Shown here: positions 59,444-64,000 of the stretch, piece after piece | How positions within the stretch are numbered: the stretch's first letter is position 1 | How the letters are laid out: each line of letters opens with the position of its first letter | NCBI GenBank assembly: GCA_965661625.1 | Contig: CBFIEM010000002.1 | Span: forward strand, 62,001-126,000 | Direction: 5' to 3' | DNA length: 64,000 nucleotides | From: GCA-2705995 sp965661625 | GTDB lineage: Bacteria > Bacteroidota > Bacteroidia > Flavobacteriales_G > Salibacteraceae | Notes under the pieces: generated by a model | What the model saw: the letters and a program-made list of their open reading frames with translations, nothing else | Told to the model about the DNA's origin: nothing | Database searches by the model: none | Program-made: the position numbers and the translations under genes

Positions 59444-60442
59444 TTATTGGTTCATAAGCTTTTGAGCTTCCTTTCGAAGGTTCTCTTTGTCAATAGGTAC
59501 CACGCCAACTTTTTCACAAACTAGACCTCCAGCCAGGTTTGCTAAGCCAGCCAATGTATGGATGGATACGCCTTGTGCTAAACACAATGAAGCGACAGCT
59601 ATAACAGTATCGCCAGCTCCAGAAACATCTGAAATATCTCTTATATGCGCGGGAATGATTTGACCTTTAGAACCGTTATACGTGTAAACACCTAATTCAG
59701 AAAGGGTAATTAACGCGAACGCTATACCTAATTCTTCTTGCAGAATATGTGCAGCTTGATCCAGCTCAGCCGCTGAGCGATTGGTAATGGGGGTATTTAG
59801 GCCCTCGCGTAATTCTTTGAGGTTCGGCTTGAAAAGCGTTACACCTGAAAAAGCTAAAAAGTTCCTTTTTTTAGGGTCCACGGTAGTCGGAATTGAATTG
59901 ACCTTTGCCAACTGGACTACAGCTTCAATAAGTTGAGGGGTAATAACACCTTTGTCGTAGTCCTCAAATATGATAACATCAATTTGGTTATTCTGTATTA
60001 ATTGTGCGATGCGTTTTACTAAGGCTTCAGACTCTAAATCGAGTAGCGGATGACTCATTTCTTCGTCAATCCGAAGCAAGTGCTGTTGCTGACTAATTAT
60101 CCGTGTTTTAACGGTTGTTTGCCGCGAATCAAATTGAACGATTCCTTCTGTACTTAATCCTTGGCGTTGCAATAATTCCAGAAACTCATCGCCTTTCGCA
60201 TCTTTTCCAATTACAGAACACAAAATGGGAGCGGCACCAAGTGCTTGCACATTCAAAGCAACATTTGCTGCTCCGCCGAGTCTAGATTCTGAATTAGAAA
60301 CGGAAACTACAGGAACTGGTGCTTCTGGAGATATTCGCTCTGTATTGCCCCAATAGTAAGCGTCAATCATTACGTCGCCAATAATTAGTGCACGCTGATT
60401 CTGAAAACCATCAAATATGTTATTGATTTCTGCAGGAGTCAC
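59444..60442 (-). CDS. rfaE1: RfaE/HldE-type heptose kinase, PfkB family
   Basis: A 332-residue ribokinase-family protein. LIIGDVMIDAYYWGNTERIS and RLGGAANVALNVQALGAAPI are the first signature; VDPKKRNFLAFSGVTLFKPN and RDISDVSGAGDTVIAVASLC with the anion hole and catalytic Asp are the second. It is close to the kinase half of the bifunctional ADP-heptose synthase (D-glycero-beta-D-manno-heptose-7-phosphate kinase). No cytidylyltransferase half is attached. It would supply LPS core heptose. Overlaps the aminotransferase gene by 4 bases. Confidence 0.9.
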   Translation of the reverse strand: MTPAEINNIFDGFQNQRALIIGDVMIDAYYWGNTERISPEAPVPVVSVSNSESRLGGAANVALNVQALGAAPILCSVIGKDAKGDEFLELLQRQGLSTEGIVQFDSRQTTVKTRIISQQQHLLRIDEEMSHPLLDLESEALVKRIAQLIQNNQIDVIIFEDYDKGVITPQLIEAVVQLAKVNSIPTTVDPKKRNFLAFSGVTLFKPNLKELREGLNTPITNRSAAELDQAAHILQEELGIAFALITLSELGVYTYNGSKGQIIPAHIRDISDVSGAGDTVIAVASLCLAQGVSIHTLAGLANLAGGLVCEKVGVVPIDKENLRKEAQKLMNQ

Positions 60443-61635
60443 GACTTTAAATCGTTTAAGGCATTAGTTAAACGTCGCATAGCTTCAGTCAGGGTTTCGT
60501 CTGAAGTGGCGTATGAAATGCGAATATTATCAGGGCTACCAAATGCAACTCCTGGAACAACAGCTACCTCTGCAACCTCAAGGAGATAGAATGCTAAATC
60601 AGTACTGTTTCTGATTTCCCCCCAGCTTGATTTGCACCCGAAATAGTCAGCAACATTTGGGAAAAGGTAAAATGCACCTTCCGGAATATGAGAGTGCATG
60701 AAAGGTATTTGTTTGATAGCGTTTAACAGCAAGTCTCTGCGATTTCGAAAAGTCGCAGTCATTGTACTGACTTCAGCAGGGTCCATCTTCATAGCATCCA
60801 AAGCGGCCATTTGCGATATTGAACTTGCACCTGAAGTAAATTGGCCTTGCATTTTAGAACAAGCATCAGCTATGTATTTGGGAGCCGCAATGTAACCTAT
60901 TCTCCAGCCAGTCATGCTGAAGCCTTTTGATACCCCATTAACAATAATCGTCTTGTCTTTGATGTTGGGGAACTGAGCAATGCTTTGGTGTTTTCCGCTG
61001 AAGTTGATGAGTTCATAGATCTCATCAGAAATAACAAATAAGTCCTCTTTTCCTGAAATAACGCTAGCCATTTGCTTGAGCTCTTCTCTGGAATACAAGC
61101 TACCGCTTGGGTTGCAGGGTGAACTGAAGATGATGAGTTTCGTTTTGCGATTGATAGCGCTTCTCAGTTGATCTGCAGTGATTTTATAGTCGGTTTCTAG
61201 TGTGGTGTTCAGAACTACTGGAATACCTCCAGCAAGCTCTACCATGGCTTTATAACTCACCCAATAAGGTGCAGGAAGAATGACTTCATCTCCTGGATTG
61301 ATGAGGCACAAGACCACATTAATGAGCGACTGTTTCGCGCCAGTTGATACCACAACCTGATTTGAATTGTAATCGAGGTTGTTATCGCGTTTTAATTTAT
61401 CAGCTATGGCTTGCCGTAACTCAGGAAATCCGGGAACCGGAGGATATTTAGTGATGTTGTTTTCAATAGCATTTTTCGCCGCATCTTTAATGATACTGGG
61501 CGTATTGAAGTCAGGTTCGCCTAAACTGAGGTTGATGATATCTCGACCTTCAGCCTGCAACTCACGACTCTTTTGAGCCATTGCTATCGTTTGGGACTCA
61601 CCCAAATTATTGATTCGTTCGGAAAGGAAATTCAT
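60439..61635 (-). CDS. aspC: Pyridoxal phosphate-dependent aminotransferase (aspartate type)
   Basis: A 398-residue fold type I aminotransferase. INLSLGEPDFNTPSIIKDAA near 35, FSSPCNPSGSLYSREELKQM near 165 (Asn-Pro of the PLP pocket), FVISDEIYELINF near 195 (Asp to PLP nitrogen) and VSKGFSMTGWRIGYIAAPKY near 225 with the PLP lysine are the class I signatures, as in subgroup I-gamma aspartate/prephenate aminotransferases. The start at 61635 is chosen because the exact -7 element at 61654-61661 overlaps the earlier ATG (61656). First gene of the run down to porT. Confidence 0.92.
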   Translation of the reverse strand: MNFLSERINNLGESQTIAMAQKSRELQAEGRDIINLSLGEPDFNTPSIIKDAAKNAIENNITKYPPVPGFPELRQAIADKLKRDNNLDYNSNQVVVSTGAKQSLINVVLCLINPGDEVILPAPYWVSYKAMVELAGGIPVVLNTTLETDYKITADQLRSAINRKTKLIIFSSPCNPSGSLYSREELKQMASVISGKEDLFVISDEIYELINFSGKHQSIAQFPNIKDKTIIVNGVSKGFSMTGWRIGYIAAPKYIADACSKMQGQFTSGASSISQMAALDAMKMDPAEVSTMTATFRNRRDLLLNAIKQIPFMHSHIPEGAFYLFPNVADYFGCKSSWGEIRNSTDLAFYLLEVAEVAVVPGVAFGSPDNIRISYATSDETLTEAMRRLTNALNDLKS

Positions 61636-61653
61636 ATGTTGAATTATTCGAGG

Positions 61654-61661
61654 CAAATCTA
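61654..61661 (-). promoter_or_regulatory. TAnnTTTG -7 element of the aspC operon
   Basis: Minus strand TAGATTTG, exact, ends 18 bases before the ATG at 61635; predicted leader about 12 bases. It lies across the upstream in-frame ATG and thus decides the start. Confidence 0.65.
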
Positions 61662-61752
61662 ATGAAAAGTTGCAGGTGCGCAGGTAATGAGATTGATGCT
61701 AATCCATAAAACGATTGTATTTTGGTCTCATTAATACAGAGAGAATTTAGAC

Positions 61753-62274
61753 ATGGACGTGTTACTAGAAATATTGAAGCTGACCATTCCGGGTGGGATA
61801 GTGTTTTTGACCGTTTATTTTATGCTTAAGCAGCATTTTGATTCAGTAGAGAAGATTAAGCTCATTGAGTCTCGTCAAAGTAATAAGCGCGAGTCAAACC
61901 CTGTGCGGATGCAGGCTTACGAGCGAATGATTCTGTTTTTGGAACGCATTCACCCCGACAACCTAGCAATGCGAACGCAAAAAAATGGAATGTCTGCTCG
62001 CGTTCATCAGTCTGAGATGTTGCGAACAGTGAGGAACGAATTTGATCATAATGTATCGCAACAATTATATGTGTCTGCAGCTGCTTGGAAGTTAGTTAAA
62101 CAAGCTAAGGAAGAGGTAGTGCGGTTAATTAATATATCGGCATCTCAAGTGGGTGAAGATGCTACAGCTGTTGACTTGAGTAAAGCATTAATTACCATTA
62201 CTTCTAATTTAGATAAAGTACCTACTGATGTTGCTCGTGCTGGACTAAAGCAAGAGTTTCGGTCTATTTTTTAG
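61753..62274 (+). CDS. Hypothetical membrane-anchored protein, 173 residues
   Basis: Begins with one membrane helix (LLEILKLTIPGGIVFLTVYF), then a soluble all-helical domain with an MQAYERMILFLERIHPDN segment and RVHQSEMLRTVRNEFDHNVS. Bacteroidota-wide unknown protein of this shape is recalled next to aminotransferase genes, but no family is named with certainty. The tail overlaps meaB by 11 bases in convergent orientation. The promoter is unclear (TATTTTGG near 61718 is an imperfect match). Confidence 0.7.
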   Translation: MDVLLEILKLTIPGGIVFLTVYFMLKQHFDSVEKIKLIESRQSNKRESNPVRMQAYERMILFLERIHPDNLAMRTQKNGMSARVHQSEMLRTVRNEFDHNVSQQLYVSAAAWKLVKQAKEEVVRLINISASQVGEDATAVDLSKALITITSNLDKVPTDVARAGLKQEFRSIF

Positions 62275-63292
62275 TGGTGTGGTAACTTGCAACAAGATCT
62301 GTTGCGGCTTGAAAAGGACTAATTTTTTTCTGATGAACCTGCTCTTTTTTGCGTTTTAACTCTTGTTTAATTTCTGAAGTATTGTAGAAGTCGCTTTTCA
62401 ATAAGTATTCTACTGAATCCGTTAGCCATCGCTCCTCTTGGTTTTTCCTGTTTCTTTCAAAGGTGCCATTAACCTTTACATGATTTTCGAAAGCCGATGA
62501 TAGGTTTAATACTGAATCAATATCAGTTCCTTCTTTTGCTGAGCAAGTCAGTACTTGTGGAGTCCAGGCGCTTTGTTTTGGCTGAAACAGATGCAAAGCA
62601 TTTTGGTATGCTCTACGTGCGTTTTTAGCATGCTGAACATTGTCTCCATCTGCTTTATTGATGACCAATGCATCTGCCATTTCCATGATACCCCTTTTTA
62701 TTCCTTGAAGTTCATCTCCTGCTCCAGCAAGCATCAGTAAGAGGAAAAAGTCAACCATTCCATGAACTGATGTTTCAGATTGGCCTACACCAACAGTTTC
62801 TACTAAAATAATATCGTAGCCAGCAGCCTCACAAAGCAACATGCTTTCGCGTGTAGCCTTGGCAACGCCGCCTAAACTACCCGCTGATGGTGATGGGCGT
62901 ATAAATGCTTTGGGGTGACTGCTCAATTGATACATTCTTGTTTTATCCCCTAGGATGCTTCCTTTTGTTTGCTGAGAGGACGGGTCAATTGGGAGAACGG
63001 CTACACGATGTCCGCGCTCAATCCATGCCAATCCAGCTGCCTCAATGAAGGTGCTCTTGCCAACCCCTGGAACCCCAGTAATTCCTATGCGTAAAGATTT
63101 GCCCACATCAGGCATTAATTCAGATAACAATTCTTGAGCTTGTTCTTGATGGTCACGCCTTGTGCTTTCAACAAGGGTAATGGCCCTGCTCAGGAAAGCC
63201 GTATTTCCTGCTTTTATTCCAGCGATAAAATCGTTGAATGGAATGGGTTTCTTTTTACGCAAGGATGTTTTGTTAGGATCAGAATCCTTCAT
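62264..63292 (-). CDS. meaB: Methylmalonyl-CoA mutase-associated GTPase MeaB
   Basis: A 342-residue G3E GTPase. RIGITGVPGVGKSTFIEAAG (about 72) is the Walker A P-loop; LPIDPSSQQTKGSILGDKTR the switch I-like segment; ILVETVGVGQSETSVHGMVD the switch II-like Walker B region; and ALVINKADGDN the NKxD guanine specificity motif. MeaB guards adenosylcobalamin loading of methylmalonyl-CoA mutase. The mutase genes are not in the window. A near match to the promoter consensus (CATCTTTG on the minus strand) ends 5 bases before the ATG. Confidence 0.95.
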   Translation of the reverse strand: MKDSDPNKTSLRKKKPIPFNDFIAGIKAGNTAFLSRAITLVESTRRDHQEQAQELLSELMPDVGKSLRIGITGVPGVGKSTFIEAAGLAWIERGHRVAVLPIDPSSQQTKGSILGDKTRMYQLSSHPKAFIRPSPSAGSLGGVAKATRESMLLCEAAGYDIILVETVGVGQSETSVHGMVDFFLLLMLAGAGDELQGIKRGIMEMADALVINKADGDNVQHAKNARRAYQNALHLFQPKQSAWTPQVLTCSAKEGTDIDSVLNLSSAFENHVKVNGTFERNRKNQEERWLTDSVEYLLKSDFYNTSEIKQELKRKKEQVHQKKISPFQAATDLVASYHTTKK

Positions 63293-63335
63293 GTATCAAA
63301 GATGGGGGATATCGTAGAACTCGCCAAGCGAGGTT

Positions 63336-63695
63336 TTAAAAAAACCGATTTTCAAAACTCACAATGGGTTCTGCACAATCCAAATTCACTGGATCTGCAA
63401 CATAACCTTCCCACGTGAGCCTTTCGCTCACACGGTTATTTTTAATGAAGGTGCTATCCACGGGTTCACAATTGCGTATAGAAGTAAACTTAACCGGTTT
63501 TCCTGCTAACGAGGATTTATTGAAAGACACATAAATCTCGAATTGATTGGGTTCAACCTCCTCGATTTCTGTAACGCTCATCTTGACGTATTCTGCACGT
63601 TTATATTCACAAGGGTTTTCCGTACATGATGACAATGCGCTTACTGAAAATAGCAATACAACCTGACTAATTAAAATAACTGCTCTTCCACGCAT
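63336..63695 (-). CDS. Hypothetical lipoprotein
   Basis: A 119-residue protein with a lipoprotein signal (AVILISQVVLLFSVSALSSC, cysteine near 24). The mature ~95 residues contain four cysteines (ENPCEYKRAEYVKM, SIRNCEPVDS, VNLDCAEPIV) and look like a small beta domain stabilised by disulfides. Not recognised. Overlaps the next upstream gene by 29 bases. Confidence 0.7.
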   Translation of the reverse strand: MRGRAVILISQVVLLFSVSALSSCTENPCEYKRAEYVKMSVTEIEEVEPNQFEIYVSFNKSSLAGKPVKFTSIRNCEPVDSTFIKNNRVSERLTWEGYVADPVNLDCAEPIVSFENRFF

Positions 63696-64000
63696 CTTGG
63701 CTAAATTCTGTATTTTTCAATAGGCCAAAGATAATACCTGAAATGAAAAAGAACCCACAAAGAATGAATGCCGCGAACACTTTTAAGAAAACGGCATGCG
63801 CAGTGGATTTAGCGGCAAGAAGTTCAGCTGATTCGATTGGCACAAGTAGCGCAATGATAACTGCCAAACACGCAGCAGTGATACCCAATGATTGAATGTT
63901 TCGGAAAGGGAAATTTACAATTCGCTCCCAAGCATTTAAATCAGAACCCCACTGATGAATCACCATATACTTACCATTACCAACATTGGCTAATAGTACA
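63667..64000 (-). CDS. Hypothetical membrane protein, 5' end possibly beyond window
   Basis: From the ATG at 63966 it reads 99 residues; however the frame stays open through 34 further bases to the right edge (NVGNGKYMVIHQW...), so the true start may lie outside. Two membrane helices (SLGITAACLAVIIALLVPI and VFLKVFAAFILCGFFFISGI) flank an Ala/Ser loop. Not recognised. Its stop lies 29 bases inside the lipoprotein gene, so the two are probably translationally coupled. Confidence 0.55.
   Translation of the reverse strand, partial: VLLANVGNGKYMVIHQWGSDLNAWERIVNFPFRNIQSLGITAACLAVIIALLVPIESAELLAAKSTAHAVFLKVFAAFILCGFFFISGIIFGLLKNTEFSQDAWKSSYFN

Noticed and set aside
61636..61656. Upstream ATG of the aminotransferase
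   Set aside because: The exact -7 element covers it, so it would not be transcribed as part of the mRNA.
1..64000. Search for CRISPR arrays, insertion sequences, prophage genes, integrases or defence systems
   Set aside because: No regularly spaced direct repeats, transposase motifs, phage structural genes or known defence enzymes were seen; the gene content is ordinary core chromosome.

Overview
The window is about 64 kb of chromosome from a Gram-negative member of the Bacteroidota, most likely Flavobacteriales. Signs of this are: a type IX secretion (T9SS) protein PorT; a T9SS-type secreted protein with SprB, HYR and C-terminal sorting domains; a lipoprotein TamA (TamL-type); menaquinone genes (menB, ubiE/menG) without ubiquinone genes; a short primary sigma factor without region 1.1; many copies of the Bacteroidota -7 promoter element TAnnTTTG; a tmRNA with tag GENNYALAA; and several Bacteroidota-restricted DUFs. 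It reads as core chromosome: no insertion sequence, phage, CRISPR array or integrase was found.

Layout. 1-5.8 kb: the tail of a PLP-dependent sulfur amino acid enzyme, a DbpA-like RNA helicase, then a minus-strand run menB - DUF3784 - lipoprotein hydrolase and a glycosyltransferase. 5.9-8.2 kb: a plus-strand redox/repair run (FMN reductase, YpdA-like reductase, exonuclease III). 8.2-11.4 kb: an RRM protein, a hydrolase-OsmC fusion and cardiolipin synthase. 11.7-19 kb: mostly envelope or unknown genes (WG-repeat protein, TonB-like protein, Skp/OmpH-like protein, DUF4924, metallo-beta-lactamase fold enzyme). 19-26.7 kb: a minus-strand run surE - small membrane protein - lpxB - spoIID/lytB - comEC - SLC12-like transporter. 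26.8-34.6 kb: MuiA-like protein, HAD phosphatase, TrmH, YihY, thioesterase, acyltransferase, serine hydrolase, MORN protein. 34.6-41.8 kb: a LytS/LytTR two-component pair, then acpH - mnmD - nudix - outer membrane barrel, a TPR-like secreted protein, msrB and a single-domain response regulator. 42-44.5 kb: a large T9SS substrate interrupted by an in-frame TAG. 44.5-45.2 kb: tRNA-Arg(CCG) and tmRNA. 45.2-55.4 kb: housekeeping genes (AlaDH/PNT-family dehydrogenase, rpe, rpoD, pnp, rpsO, accD, class I aldolase, tamL). 55.4-64 kb: an rRNA/tRNA methylase, then a minus-strand run aminotransferase - rfaE-type kinase - trkH - ubiE - porT, and meaB with small unknown genes.

Two observations stand out. 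First, at least eight genes have an exact TAnnTTTG element ending only 4-6 bases before their start codon, which implies leaderless or nearly leaderless mRNAs; a second set has leaders of roughly 8-16 bases. These elements also correct several start codons. Second, the T9SS substrate at 42016-44496 carries a TAG exactly at the end of its signal peptide, with the rest of the frame open and intact. No clear novel defence or mobile system was found. All calls come from reading the sequence; no database search was run.
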